A DNA stretch of 64,000 nucleotides from Candidatus Microthrix subdominans (GTDB lineage: Bacteria > Actinomycetota > Acidimicrobiia > Acidimicrobiales > Microtrichaceae). Under the pieces are notes generated by a model. The model had not been told where the DNA came from, searched no databases, and saw only the letters and a program-made list of their open reading frames with translations. The first letter of the stretch is position 1, and each line of letters begins with the position of its first letter. This document shows, one piece after another, positions 1-8,657 of this stretch. The stretch lies in the NCBI GenBank assembly GCA_016719385.1, contig JADJZA010000009.1, forward strand, positions 62,001 through 126,000, written 5' to 3'. Made by a program: the position numbers and the translations under genes.

Positions 1-639
1 TACAAGCTCGGTGACGCCCCCGCCGTGTACGCCCTCGAGGGGTCGATCGCCATCGCCGGGGCGCTCGTCCAGTGGCTTCGCGACAACCTCCGCCTCATCG
101 ACTCGGCGGCGGAGGTGGAAGAGCTGGCCCGCAGTGTGGACGACAACGGTGGCTGCTATTTCGTCCCGGCGTTCTCGGGACTATTCGCCCCGTATTGGCG
201 TGATGACGCCCGTGGCGTGATCGTCGGGCTGACCCGCTTCGTGGAGGGAGGCCACATCGCCCGCGCCACGCTTGAGGCCACGGCGTTCCAGGGCCGCGAG
301 ATGGTCGATGCGATGGAGGCCGACTCCGGCGTGACCCTCCACGAGCTGCGCGTCGGCGGCGGCATGGTCAAGAACGAGCTGCTCATGCAGTTCCAGGCCG
401 ACATCCTCGGCATCCCCATCATCAGGCCGTCGCTGACCGAGACCACGGCGATCGGTGCCGCGTATGCAGCAGGGCTCGCCGTCGGGTTCTGGCCGAGTAC
501 CGAGGTGCTGCGGGCCAAGTGGGTCGAGGACAAGCGCTGGCTGCCCCAGATGGACGAGGCCACCCGGGAGCGGGAGCTCGCCCAATGGAAGAAGGCCGTG
601 ACCCGCACCTTTGACTGGGTCGACGCTGAGCCGGTCTAG
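1..639 (+). CDS. glpK: Glycerol kinase, C-terminal part (cut by window edge)
   Basis: This is the last 212 residues of glycerol kinase, which makes sn-glycerol 3-phosphate from glycerol and ATP in the cytoplasm. The frame is open from the first base, so the start lies outside the window. Visible family features are the stretch around LEGSIAIAGALVQW, then FSGLFAPYW, the GGGMVKN segment near residues 120-126 followed by LMQFQADILGIP, and ETTAIGAAYAAGLAVG, all typical of the FGGY kinase C-terminal ATPase lobe. The C-terminus (WKKAVTRTFDWVD) looks natural, so the 3' end is intact although transposase debris begins about 20 bases after the stop. Substrate assignment rests on the close match to GlpK rather than other FGGY sugar kinases. 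Confidence 0.93.
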   Translation, partial: YKLGDAPAVYALEGSIAIAGALVQWLRDNLRLIDSAAEVEELARSVDDNGGCYFVPAFSGLFAPYWRDDARGVIVGLTRFVEGGHIARATLEATAFQGREMVDAMEADSGVTLHELRVGGGMVKNELLMQFQADILGIPIIRPSLTETTAIGAAYAAGLAVGFWPSTEVLRAKWVEDKRWLPQMDEATRERELAQWKKAVTRTFDWVDAEPV

Positions 640-660
640 CTACAACGCCCGCGAGCACCC

Positions 661-807
661 CAAGCGAACGCGTTCGCCGAACGATGGGTGCGCACGCTGC
701 GTCACGAACTGCTCGACCGCACCTTCATCTGGAACGAACGCCAGCTTCGCGCTCTCCTGCTCGACTACAACCAGCACCGCCCGCACCGCGGGCCTGTGGG
801 ATCACGC
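661..807 (+). pseudogene. Transposase/integrase-core remnant
   Basis: A short open segment reads NAFAERWVRTLRHELLD, then YNQHRPHRG. These are the hallmarks of the last part of an rve (DDE) integrase core as found in IS3/IS481-type transposases. Everything upstream is missing and the frame drifts into unrelated sequence after HRPHRG, so it is a decayed fragment. It lies directly after the glpK stop codon and before tRNA-Leu(GAG), suggesting that an insertion followed by deletion replaced the original intergenic region. The exact IS family cannot be decided from so little sequence. Confidence 0.6.
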
Positions 808-842
808 CCACGAGGCAGAGCGCAGGACGCTGCTCGACGAAG

Positions 843-955
843 CTGCTCCAAGACGTCACAGTCCACGCAGACCGGCTCTCGGTGACCCTGCACGGAGCGC
901 CAGCGCTCAACGTGGGATTCTCCGAAGTCGGGCTCAAGGACTCGGGGTTGAGTTG

Positions 956-974
<19 letters not shown>
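843..974 (+). pseudogene. Possible site-specific recombinase C-terminal remnant
   Basis: A plus-strand segment reads LLQDVTVHADRLSV, then HGAPALNVGFSEVGL. This resembles the extreme C-terminus of large serine recombinases of actinobacteria, which often end beside the gene they integrated into. It stops at base 974, inside the 3' end of tRNA-Leu(GAG). No start, catalytic domain or other part of such a gene is present. The assignment is by resemblance only. It may instead be chance coding in GC-rich DNA. Confidence 0.35.
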
Positions 975-1040
<66 letters not shown>

Positions 1041-1274
1041 GTGACCCCGGTTTTCGCCCGGTGCAAGCGGGTCAGCATAGCAGCGCTGCCGCTCTCCCCC
1101 ACCAGCCGACACCCAGCCGGCGTCCTGATGGATGGGGCACCCGAAGGCACGGCAGATACGGCCGACCTGATGCCGGTCTGAGGCGTCGCTCACCGCATCA
1201 GGATCGCCGAGAATTCTCGGAAATCTTCTCCAGCGGCTGGCTTCGTTGTCACACCCGTTGATCAGACTGGACCC

Positions 1275-2654
1275 ATGGCTTCGATCACCGATTTCGAGCC
1301 GACCGGGAGCGGTCCGGAGGGAGTGGGTCCGGAGCGCGATCTTGGGCGGGTGGAGGTGGGCAATCCGGCTGCGGCGCTTGCCTTGGCCCACGCCGAATCG
1401 TCGATCGATGAGTTGTTCGCCGCCGGGGTGGAACCCGACGATTCTCAGGATGCGGTCGTCTGGATCGACGAGCTGGAACGGCTTGGGCGTCGGGTGGATG
1501 CTGCCCGTTCTGAGTTGGTTGAGTCGATCCAGCGCAGGGTGTTGCACACGGCCGACGGGCACGGGTCGGCCAAGATCATGGTGCGCCATGTCGCCCACCT
1601 CACCAACGCTGAGGCGACGGCCCGGGCCAAGACCGCCCGGCTTGCTCGCGATATGCCGAAGGTGACCACAGCATGGAAGGCAGGTGAGGTATCCACCTGC
1701 GCGGTCCGCGCGCTGGGTCGGGTGGATGCCAACCCTCGGGTGGCGGCGGCGATGAGAGCCCGTGACGACGAGTTCCTGCGCGACGCCCAGACGATGGGTG
1801 CCAAGACGTTTGCGCACAAGGTGCATCGCTGGGCACGCCTGATCGACGAGGACGGCCCCGAACCGGCCAACGAACGTAACCACAAGAAGCGGGATGCCCG
1901 GTTGGTGCAGAACCCGTGGGATCAGTCCTGGGACCTGACCGGGTTCTTCGCGTCGATGCAAGGTGCTGAACTCAAGGAGATTCTCGACCGCTATGTCGAC
2001 GCTGAATTCAAGGCTGATTGGGCCGAAGCCACTGCCCGACTCGGTGAAGGCGGCTGGTTGGGCGACGGGATCTCCAAGGAGGACCTGGATCGGACCGATG
2101 CCCAACGCCGCGCTGACGCGTTGGTGCGGGTGTTCCGAGATGCAGCCGCCGCCGATGGATCGGCCATTGCGCCCGGGTGGGTGCACAACATCCACTGGTC
2201 GGCGGCCGCCTACGAGGAGATGCTGTCGGCGATGGACGCTGACCGGCCGCCACGGTTCGATCCGGACACGTTCATGTGTCGCACCGAAGACGGCCACGAC
2301 GTCGACCCCACCGAAGCAGCGGCCGACAGCCTGCTCCACAAGGTCCGACGGGTTATCGTCGACGCAGCCGGGGTGGTGATCGACCTCGGGCGGGCCCGAC
2401 GGTTCACTGGATCGGCCCGTGTGGCCGCCACCGCCGGCCACACCCACTGCATCTGGCCTGGCTGCCACGCACCCGCCAGCCGTTGTGAGATCGACCACCT
2501 CCACGAACACGGCCGAGGCGGAACAACACAACCGGCCAACGCAGCGCCGTTGTGCGGAAAACACAACCGCTGGAAGCAGAAGGGCTTCACGATCCAGCGA
2601 GATCCGACCGGCGGGTGGCACACCACACGACCTGACGGAAGCCAGTTGGAGTAG
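1275..2654 (+). CDS. DUF222 and HNH-endonuclease domain protein (13E12 repeat family)
   Basis: A 459-residue protein whose N-terminal two thirds match the helical DUF222 region of the mycobacterial 13E12-type family (e.g. HKVHRWARL, DLTGFF). Its end is an HNH nuclease module. Residues about 392-434 hold CIWPGC, then CEIDHLHEHGRGG, then LCGKHNRWK, i.e. the zinc-type Cys pairs and the His-Asn-His catalytic core. The family is common and multicopy in actinobacteria, with no well-established role; DNA cleavage is inferred from the motif. It sits alone between two tRNA-Leu genes on the opposite strand, a position consistent with past horizontal insertion. The ATG at 1275 has no strong ribosome site, so the true start could differ by a few codons. 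Confidence 0.9.
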   Translation: MASITDFEPTGSGPEGVGPERDLGRVEVGNPAAALALAHAESSIDELFAAGVEPDDSQDAVVWIDELERLGRRVDAARSELVESIQRRVLHTADGHGSAKIMVRHVAHLTNAEATARAKTARLARDMPKVTTAWKAGEVSTCAVRALGRVDANPRVAAAMRARDDEFLRDAQTMGAKTFAHKVHRWARLIDEDGPEPANERNHKKRDARLVQNPWDQSWDLTGFFASMQGAELKEILDRYVDAEFKADWAEATARLGEGGWLGDGISKEDLDRTDAQRRADALVRVFRDAAAADGSAIAPGWVHNIHWSAAAYEEMLSAMDADRPPRFDPDTFMCRTEDGHDVDPTEAAADSLLHKVRRVIVDAAGVVIDLGRARRFTGSARVAATAGHTHCIWPGCHAPASRCEIDHLHEHGRGGTTQPANAAPLCGKHNRWKQKGFTIQRDPTGGWHTTRPDGSQLE

Positions 2655-2694
2655 GTCGCCGGCGCCCCGCCAAGCGAGCCGATCGATCCTTGAG

Positions 2695-2777
2695 TGCCCG
2701 GGGTGGGACTTGAACCCACACGCCCTTTCGGACAGGGGATTTTGAATCCCCCGCGTCTGCCATTCCGCCACCCGGGC
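2695..2777 (-). tRNA. tRNA-Leu(CAA)
   Basis: On the minus strand the acceptor stem GCCCGGG (2777-2771) pairs with CCCGGGC (2702-2696). The anticodon stem GGGGA/TCCCC encloses loop TTCAAAA, giving anticodon CAA. A long variable arm (TGTCCGAAAGGGCG) marks a class II leucine tRNA, followed by the T-arm GTGGGTTCAAGTCCCAC. The discriminator is A and CCA is not encoded. It reads UUG. Confidence 0.96.
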
Positions 2778-2874
2778 TTTGGGTGGAGCGTCGATGGTAA
2801 CCCGTCGACGCGTTCGCTCACCATTGCCGCAGTTCAGGGCCCGGATCGGTAGTTCGTCCGATACGATCCACAGC

Positions 2875-2994
2875 GTGAGTCGCCTACTGAAGGTTCTCGT
2901 CATCATCATCTTGGGCGTCATGCTGGCGCGGGAGATTGCGTTCCGACGGAACCTGAGCGAGTTCAACCCCGACACTGCACCGTTCGGAGACTGA
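2875..2994 (+). CDS. 39-residue single-span membrane peptide, hypothetical
   Basis: A GTG at 2875 opens a 39-codon frame. It begins MSRLLK, has one clear hydrophobic segment (VLVIIILGVMLA, residues about 8-19), and then a charged tail with REIAFRRNL and an acidic end. The same frame extends further left to an ATG at 2779, but that start would lie at the 5' edge of tRNA-Leu(CAA), so the GTG is preferred. The gene is convergent with hupB and shares the hairpin at 3021-3050. No function is recognised. A single N-in membrane helix with a cytoplasmic or periplasmic acidic tail is all that can be seen. Confidence 0.5.
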   Translation: MSRLLKVLVIIILGVMLAREIAFRRNLSEFNPDTAPFGD

Positions 2995-3020
2995 GCACCG
3001 AGGGTTGCCGCCGGTCGCGA

Positions 3021-3050
3021 CGATGGGAGCGCCCGAGGACGCTCCCATCG
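3021..3050. terminator. Bidirectional hairpin terminator candidate
   Basis: An 11-bp perfect inverted repeat (CGATGGGAGCG / CGCTCCCATCG) with an 8-base loop lies between the stop of the small plus-strand gene and the stop of hupB. There is no T-run on either side, which is usual for terminator hairpins in high-GC actinobacteria. The convergent position supports a role for both genes. Confidence 0.6.
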
Positions 3051-3091
3051 CAGGTAGCACCAGTTGTTCGGGGCCAATCGGCCCCAGCCAA

Positions 3092-3382
3092 CTACGGGGT
3101 CTCTTCGCCCTTGGCGATCTTCTTCAGCTTGGAGCCAGCGGAGATTTTGACGGCCTTGGTGGCCGGAACCTGGATCTGCTCGCCGGTCTGCGGGTTGCGA
3201 CCCATGCGGGCCTTGCGCTCGGTCTGCTCGAAGGAGATGAAGCCGGGGATGGTCAGCTTGTCCTTGCCCTTCGCGACGACCTCGCCGACGACGGTGATGA
3301 ACTCACCCAGCACTGCGTTGACGTCCTTCTCGGACATCTCGGTGCGACGGGCGATGGTCGAGACCAGTTCACTCTTGTTCAT
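3092..3382 (-). CDS. hupB: HU family DNA-binding protein
   Basis: A 96-residue histone-like protein that dimerises and bends DNA in the nucleoid. It begins MNKSELVSTIARRTEMSEKDV, continues with the helical dimer core, and has the beta-arm segment with GRNPQTGEQIQVPA, the classical DNA-gripping HU motif. It lacks the long Lys/Ala-rich tail of mycobacterial HupB, ending after SKLKKIAKGEETP. A strong Shine-Dalgarno (GAGGAGG at 3389-3395) precedes the ATG. The gene stands alone with 246 bp of upstream non-coding DNA. That DNA contains a 6-bp inverted repeat (CGAACC/GGTTCG at 3421-3437) and a weak promoter-like pair (TTGCAG and TAGGGT, plus-strand span 3449-3479), so it probably has its own promoter. 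Confidence 0.95.
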   Translation of the reverse strand: MNKSELVSTIARRTEMSEKDVNAVLGEFITVVGEVVAKGKDKLTIPGFISFEQTERKARMGRNPQTGEQIQVPATKAVKISAGSKLKKIAKGEETP

Positions 3383-3628
3383 GTGTGCCTCCTCAGCGGT
3401 TCGTCCGCTTGGATCATGTACGAACCGACTTGGTTCGGGGTCGTTGTGACCCTATTGCGCCGCCCGTCACGTTCTGCAACCTCGAAACCAGGCCGGAGCC
3501 CGGAATTCGGTGAAGCCGGATGTGAATGACAACGGTGTAACTCTACCAGGAATGAGCGCAGACACCTAGGGGCACAACGAATCTGCGATTTGAGCGGGCT
3601 TCAAGCGGCGGCTGCAAGGGTCCTAATG

Positions 3629-4432
3629 TCACATCCCCCGGTCGAGCGCGTCTCGGAACTCCCCCACCTGGTCGGCCACCTGATCGGGGGAGGCACCGTC
3701 GAGGATCTTGCGCATGAACGCTGACCCGACGACTGCGCCGTCGGCCACCTCGCACACCTCGACCGCCTGCTGGGGGCTGGAGACGCCGACCCCGACCAGC
3801 ACGGGCAGGTCGGTGATGTCCTTGGCGCGCCGGGCGATCTCCTTGGCCGAATCGGCCAGGGTGGCCCGCTCGCCGGTGACGCCGAGCAGCCCGACGGCAT
3901 ACAGGAAGCCCCGGGACCGCTGGGCGATGCGGTCGAGGCGTTCGTCGGGGGTGGTTGGCGCCGCCAACAGCACGGTCTCCACCCCAGAAGTGTCGGCCGC
4001 ATCGATCCACGGGCCGGCCTCGTCGAGAGGCAGATCGGGCAGGATGGCCCCGGCGATGCCGGCCCGGGCCAGTTCTCCGGCGAAGCGGGTGACGCCCGGG
4101 CGGAACACCAGGTTGTAGTAGGTCATGACGGCCAAGGGGATGCCGACGTCGGCAGCACCGGCGGCCTCGATCACCTCGTGGGGAAGGGCCCCCTGGTGCA
4201 AGGCCAGGTCGGAGGCCGCCTGGATGGTGGGGCCGTCCATCACCGGATCGGAGAAGGGAATGCCGATCTCGATGGCATCGGCGCCGGCCTGGGCGACCGC
4301 CTCGATCGTGGGGATCCACTCCCCCAACCCACCGGTGATGTAGGGCACGAGGGACTTGCCCCCGGCGTCGCGACGGCGGCGCAGCGCCGATTCCAGCGGG
4401 CCCGGGACGTGTGACGGCTGGGCGGCGCTCAT
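3629..4432 (-). CDS. trpA: Tryptophan synthase alpha subunit
   Basis: 267 residues, normal family length. It cleaves indole-3-glycerol phosphate to indole and glyceraldehyde 3-phosphate and passes indole through a tunnel to TrpB. The catalytic glutamate is in ADAIEIGIPFSDP (Glu55 here). Further TIM-barrel landmarks are MTYYNLVFRPG, LPDLPLDEA, LLGVTG, VLVGVGVSSP and GAVVGSAFM. Its ATG overlaps the trpB stop by four bases (ATGA, 4429-4432), so the two subunits are translationally coupled. No other trp genes are next to it in the window. The upstream partners are trpB and an exonuclease/phosphatase-like gene. Confidence 0.97.
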   Translation of the reverse strand: MSAAQPSHVPGPLESALRRRRDAGGKSLVPYITGGLGEWIPTIEAVAQAGADAIEIGIPFSDPVMDGPTIQAASDLALHQGALPHEVIEAAGAADVGIPLAVMTYYNLVFRPGVTRFAGELARAGIAGAILPDLPLDEAGPWIDAADTSGVETVLLAAPTTPDERLDRIAQRSRGFLYAVGLLGVTGERATLADSAKEIARRAKDITDLPVLVGVGVSSPQQAVEVCEVADGAVVGSAFMRKILDGASPDQVADQVGEFRDALDRGM

Positions 4433-5595
4433 CCCAGCACCTCCATCATCTGGGCGACGTCCTTATCGCCGCGTCCCGACAGGTTGATGAGCACGGTCTT
4501 GCCGGCGAGCTCGTCCTTGGCCTTGGCCACCCAGGCGAGGGCGTGGGCCGGCTCGAGGGCCGGGATGATGCCCTCGGTCCGGCTGAGCAGCACGAAGGCC
4601 TCGATCACCTCGGCGTCGGTCACGGGCTCGTAGCGGGCCCGGCCCTCGGCGGCGAGGAAGCTGTGCTCGGGGCCCACCCCCGGGTAGTCGAGCCCGGCCG
4701 AAATCGAGTGGGCCTCCATCACCTGACCGACATCGTCCTGCTTGAGGTACGAGGCCATGCCGTGCACGACGCCGACCGCCCCGCCGCCGATCGCCGCCCC
4801 GCCGGCGGGCTCGGCGCCGACCAGCTCGGCCTCGGTATCGACGAACCCGGAGAAGATTCCGGCTGCGTTCGATCCACCACCCACGCAGGCGACGACGACG
4901 TCGGGGTCGGCGCCGGTCAACTTGTGGACCTGGGCGTAGGCCTCGTCGCCGATCACCCGGTGAAACTCCCGCACCATCCACGGATACGGATGGGGTCCCA
5001 TCACCGAGCCCAGGCAGTAGTGGGTGGTCTCGACGGTGGCCACCCAGGAGCGCATCGCCTCGTTGACCGCATCCTTCAGGGTGCGACTGCCGCTCATCGC
5101 CGAGCGAACCTCGGCCCCGAGTAGGCGCATGCGAAAAACGTTGAGCTCCTGGCGGGCCATGTCGACCTCGCCCATGTAGACGATGCACTCCATGCCGAGC
5201 AGCGCCGCAGCGGTGGCGGTGGCCACGCCGTGCTGGCCGGCACCGGTCTCGGCCACCAGCTTGGACTTGCCCATGCGGCGGGCGAGCAGCGCCTGGCCGA
5301 GAACGTTGTTGATCTTGTGCGAGCCGGTGTGGTTGAGGTCCTCCCGTTTGAGCAGCACCCGGCAGCCGAGCTCCTCGGACAGCCGGTGGGCTTCGGTCAG
5401 CGGGCTGGGACGCCCGGCGTAATCGGCGAGCAGTCCGTCGAGCTCGGAACGAAAGGCCGGGTCCACCCAGGCGTCGCGGAACGCCACCTCGAGCTCCTCA
5501 CATGCCGGGATGAGGGTTTCGGGCACGTAGCGCCCACCAAACTCGCCAAAGCGGCCCGTTGCACCCGGGTCACCCATACCTACCGTGTTGGTCAC
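4429..5595 (-). CDS. trpB: Tryptophan synthase beta subunit
   Basis: 388 residues. A PLP enzyme that condenses indole with serine to tryptophan. The cofactor lysine is Lys94 in NHTGSHKINN, the catalytic ETGAGQHG loop follows at about 117-124, and the phosphate-binding glycine loop GGGSNA lies near residue 240. The start is a GTG at 5595 whose first four bases overlap the TGA of the upstream gene (GTGA, 5592-5595). An ATG a few codons later (MGDPG) is a possible alternative. Sequence type is the common TrpB1 that pairs with TrpA, in agreement with its position. Confidence 0.97.
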   Translation of the reverse strand: MTNTVGMGDPGATGRFGEFGGRYVPETLIPACEELEVAFRDAWVDPAFRSELDGLLADYAGRPSPLTEAHRLSEELGCRVLLKREDLNHTGSHKINNVLGQALLARRMGKSKLVAETGAGQHGVATATAAALLGMECIVYMGEVDMARQELNVFRMRLLGAEVRSAMSGSRTLKDAVNEAMRSWVATVETTHYCLGSVMGPHPYPWMVREFHRVIGDEAYAQVHKLTGADPDVVVACVGGGSNAAGIFSGFVDTEAELVGAEPAGGAAIGGGAVGVVHGMASYLKQDDVGQVMEAHSISAGLDYPGVGPEHSFLAAEGRARYEPVTDAEVIEAFVLLSRTEGIIPALEPAHALAWVAKAKDELAGKTVLINLSGRGDKDVAQMMEVLG

Positions 5596-6566
5596 GCTCG
5601 CTCCCGTACCTTCTCGACGACGGCCGACACCCTACGCCCGGCGGTCGAGAACCTTGCGGTGACCGGCCGGTGGTCCGAACCGGCTGTGCATCCCACGCTG
5701 AGCGACAGCGGTTCGAGGCCCCGGAACAGCACCCGGTCGAGACGGGCAATCGGCAGCCGAGCAGGCCAGGTGAGCCCCAACCCCTGCCCCACTTCCCGGT
5801 GGGCGTCGCGCAGGTGCCCGCCGGCCACCAACTGGCGCATCGGCTGGTGCCGACCGCTGGCGTTGAAGTCACCGGCCACCACCACGCGATCGGCCTCCCT
5901 GGCCATCGCCGCCAGCCGGTCGTGTTGGGCGGTCCACGGGCCCACCCCGTGGATCGGCGGGGTGGTGTGCACCCCCAGTACGCGCACCACCGTGCCGTCG
6001 CAAGCGACCACGTCGGCTGAGGGCGTGGGCGACCCGGCGGCCGACTCGATCGTGGCGTTGCGCACCTCCACCCGGGCGAACATCGCTGCCCCCAGCGCAT
6101 CGTCGCGGGAGGTCGACACCACCTCGGTGTAGCAGCCCTCGAGCCCGGCGCGCAGCTGCCGGAGATAGTCGGGGGTGACCTCCTGAAACACGGCGACGTC
6201 GCAGCCGGCGGCCAGCATCTCCTCGATGTTGGCCGAGACGTCGCTCCGCTCGAACTCCAGGTTGGCGGAGTACACGGTGAGGGTGGCGTCTCCCGGTCGG
6301 GGCCCTCCGCCCCAGTCCCCAGCCAGCAGGCCGACGCCGGTGCCGAGCAGTGCGAGGGCGGCGGCCGCGTTGAGCTGGCGTGCCCTGCGGCCGGGGGCGA
6401 GAGCGGCAGCCGGCAGGGCCGCCAGGGCTGCGGCGTGCGCCGGCAGCGCCAACGTCTGGGCGATCACGTGGGCCGGTGGGCCGTTGATGCCGAGCGCCCA
6501 GGCCGCATCGAGTGCGGCCGCCGGGGCCAGCGCCGCCGGGGCCAACCAACGCGGGATGCGGCTCAA
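5592..6566 (-). CDS. Membrane-anchored endonuclease/exonuclease/phosphatase family protein
   Basis: About 324 residues. The first hundred are alanine/leucine-rich with about three to four hydrophobic spans. The remainder is an endonuclease/exonuclease/phosphatase fold with its usual landmarks: YSANLEF, the metal-binding glutamate in AVFQEV, VVVAGDFNASG and the final GSDHRPV. Family members hydrolyse phosphodiester bonds in nucleic acids, lipids or phosphoinositides; the substrate here cannot be told. Its position directly after pimA hints at an envelope role. The best start is a TTG at 6566 that overlaps the pimA stop (TTGA); the next gene, trpB, starts in a GTGA overlap with its stop. No Shine-Dalgarno is evident, so translation by coupling is likely. 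Confidence 0.8.
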   Translation of the reverse strand: MSRIPRWLAPAALAPAAALDAAWALGINGPPAHVIAQTLALPAHAAALAALPAAALAPGRRARQLNAAAALALLGTGVGLLAGDWGGGPRPGDATLTVYSANLEFERSDVSANIEEMLAAGCDVAVFQEVTPDYLRQLRAGLEGCYTEVVSTSRDDALGAAMFARVEVRNATIESAAGSPTPSADVVACDGTVVRVLGVHTTPPIHGVGPWTAQHDRLAAMAREADRVVVAGDFNASGRHQPMRQLVAGGHLRDAHREVGQGLGLTWPARLPIARLDRVLFRGLEPLSLSVGCTAGSDHRPVTARFSTAGRRVSAVVEKVRERA

Positions 6567-7675
6567 GCGCCGGAGCGCACCGGCTCGGCCGCCGGGGTCC
6601 GGGCCATCGCATCCCGGTACAGCTGCTCGTAGGCGGCGGCCAGGCGGTCCATCGAGTAGGCGTTGGCCCGCTGGTGGCCCGCCTCGGTCAGCCGGGCGGC
6701 CAGCGCGTCGTCGGTCAGCACAGCGGTGAGCGCCTCGGCCAACGCCGTGGGATCCTCGGGCTCGGCGAGCAGGGCGTTGCGGTCGTGGGTGGCCACGTTG
6801 TTGTAGCCGGGGATGTTGGAGGCGACCACCGGGGTGCCGGCCGCCATCCCCTCGAGAAGCACCACGCCGAAGCTCTCGCCGCCGAGGGCAGGCGCACAGA
6901 ACACGCTCGCCCCGGCCAGGCGGGCATCCCGCTCGGCGTCGCTGATCCGGCCCAGCCACTCGATCCGCTCGTCGCCGGCATTGGCCGCCTGGAGCTCCTC
7001 GGTGAGCGGGCCGGTGCCCGCCACCCACAGGGTGACGTCGGCGGGCAACTGCTTCATCGCTTCGAGCAGGACGGCCAGGCCCTTGCGGGTCTCGTGGCGT
7101 CCGATGAAGAAGATCGAGGGCCCGTCGCTCGGCGTGGGCACCACCTGGCGAAACGCCTCGGTGTCGACGGCGTTGTAGAGCACCAACATGTCGTCATCGG
7201 TGAACCACACACCGGCGGTGCTGCGGGCGTCGTCGGAGACCGCCACCCGCACGTCGAGGCGCCGCACCCCCCACGATCCCAGCGGCTTGAGCCAGGAGGA
7301 GTAGGCCGAGAAATCGCCCGAGGCGTGGAACGTACCGACCATCGGGCACGGCTTGACGACCAGGGCGGTGTTGGTGACGCCGGGGACGAGCGGTTCGTGC
7401 AGGTGCAGCACGTCGAAGTCCTCGTCCCACAGGGCCCGCATCGTCCGTAGCTGCGCCGAGGGGTCTGGGGCGAGCGGGGCGACCGACCCGTTGGTGGCGA
7501 AGGGGATGGAGGCGCCCAGCGGAGTGACCCCCGGTTCGGGCGGCGGGCCGTCGCAGGGCGCCAGCACGCGAACCTCGTGGCCTCGACGGCGCAGGGCCTT
7601 GGCCAGCCCGAGCACCTGCCCCTGGACCCCACCGGGCACGCTGAGGCTGTAGGGACAGACGAGGCCGATACGCAT
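6563..7675 (-). CDS. pimA: Phosphatidylinositol alpha-mannosyltransferase (PimA-type GT4)
   Basis: 370 residues. PimA adds the first mannose from GDP-mannose to phosphatidylinositol at the inner face of the membrane, opening phosphatidylinositol mannoside synthesis. The N-terminus MRIGLVCPYSLSVPGGVQ closely matches mycobacterial PimA, including the GGVQ donor loop. FDVLHLHEP, VGTFHASGD, the KGLAVLLEA helix region and the C-terminal GGESFGVVLLEGMAAG of GT-B family 4 follow. The start at 7675 is chosen because homology begins exactly at MRIG; a longer frame to 7759 would run into the upstream gene. Ten bases separate it from the patA-like gene, and pgsA lies one gene further up, the same order as in mycobacteria. 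Confidence 0.9.
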   Translation of the reverse strand: MRIGLVCPYSLSVPGGVQGQVLGLAKALRRRGHEVRVLAPCDGPPPEPGVTPLGASIPFATNGSVAPLAPDPSAQLRTMRALWDEDFDVLHLHEPLVPGVTNTALVVKPCPMVGTFHASGDFSAYSSWLKPLGSWGVRRLDVRVAVSDDARSTAGVWFTDDDMLVLYNAVDTEAFRQVVPTPSDGPSIFFIGRHETRKGLAVLLEAMKQLPADVTLWVAGTGPLTEELQAANAGDERIEWLGRISDAERDARLAGASVFCAPALGGESFGVVLLEGMAAGTPVVASNIPGYNNVATHDRNALLAEPEDPTALAEALTAVLTDDALAARLTEAGHQRANAYSMDRLAAAYEQLYRDAMARTPAAEPVRSGA

Positions 7676-7685
7676 CGGGGTGAGG

Positions 7686-8636
7686 CTAGTTGGAATGCCC
7701 TGGAGCGCTCCCAGGCAACGACTCCGGCGAGTAGCCGGCCGCCCGCAGCGCCGCGACATCGCTCGGCCAGTTGGGGCTCTGAAGGTGCCACTGCTGGGGC
7801 TGCGCGGCGATCAGCTCCTCGAGCTCGTAGGCGAGGACCTGGGTGAGCCGGGCGACGTCGGCCCGAAGGCGCCCCTCGCGTTCGAGGTCCATTGGGGGGC
7901 GGACCACGCCGAGCACCCGGTTGCCCGGCGTTTCGTAGACCGCGGTGGGCAAGAGCAGGGCGCCGGTGCGCAGGGCCAGGGTGACCGGGCCGGCGGGCAG
8001 GCGGGTGCGCTCCCCGAAGAACTCCACCTCGGGGCCGCCGCCGCTGATGTCGCGGTCGGACAGCAGACACACGACGTGGCCGGCTTTGATCGCCCGGCTG
8101 ATCGACCCGACCGCGTCCGGCCCCAGAGGCACGACGTGGATGCCGAGCGCCTCGCGTTTGTTTCGGAACCAGTCGAAGAGTTCCGGAGGTTCGATCGCTT
8201 CGACGACGGCGGTCACCTCGACGCCGTGCACGCGGGTGAGCCATGCGGCCGCCCACTCCCAGCGGCCGACGTGGGGCATGGCGAGGATGGGTCCGGTGCC
8301 GCTTGCGACCGCCTCGTCCAGGTGGTGGAGTCCCTGGCTGTCGAAGTTGGCCGCCAGCTCGCGGGTCGAGACCGTCGGCAGGCGCAACAGGTCCTCCCAG
8401 TAGCGCCCATAGGAGCGGATCGCTGCGTTGGTGAGCGCCTCGCGTCGAACGGGAGTGAGCCGGTGACCGGTCGCCCGATCGAGGTTTCGGCCGATCAGCA
8501 GGCGCCGCTCGGAGAGCATCGGCGCCACGGCGCTGGCCAGGCCCTGCGAGACGATGTTGGCGCCCGGCCTCGGCAGCACACCGGCGGCGGCGGTGCCCAG
8601 CTTGAACAGGTCGAGGACCGAGATGCCCAGTACCAC
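7686..8636 (-). CDS. patA: Phosphatidylinositol mannoside acyltransferase-like (LpxL/HtrB family)
   Basis: 316 residues of the lysophospholipid/lipid A acyltransferase superfamily. In mycobacteria the gene between pgsA and pimA is PatA, which acylates the mannose of PIM on the cytoplasmic side. The catalytic H-x4-E motif is PHVGRWE (His122, Glu127). Other landmarks are CLLSDRDISGGG and RLPAGPVTLALRTGALLLP. The GTG start at 8636 gives 20 bases after the pgsA stop. Function is assigned from both sequence and the conserved pgsA-patA-pimA order. The exact acceptor lipid in this organism is inferred. Confidence 0.85.
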   Translation of the reverse strand: MVLGISVLDLFKLGTAAAGVLPRPGANIVSQGLASAVAPMLSERRLLIGRNLDRATGHRLTPVRREALTNAAIRSYGRYWEDLLRLPTVSTRELAANFDSQGLHHLDEAVASGTGPILAMPHVGRWEWAAAWLTRVHGVEVTAVVEAIEPPELFDWFRNKREALGIHVVPLGPDAVGSISRAIKAGHVVCLLSDRDISGGGPEVEFFGERTRLPAGPVTLALRTGALLLPTAVYETPGNRVLGVVRPPMDLEREGRLRADVARLTQVLAYELEELIAAQPQQWHLQSPNWPSDVAALRAAGYSPESLPGSAPGHSN

Positions 8637-8657
8637 GCCGTGAACCGAAGGACCTGG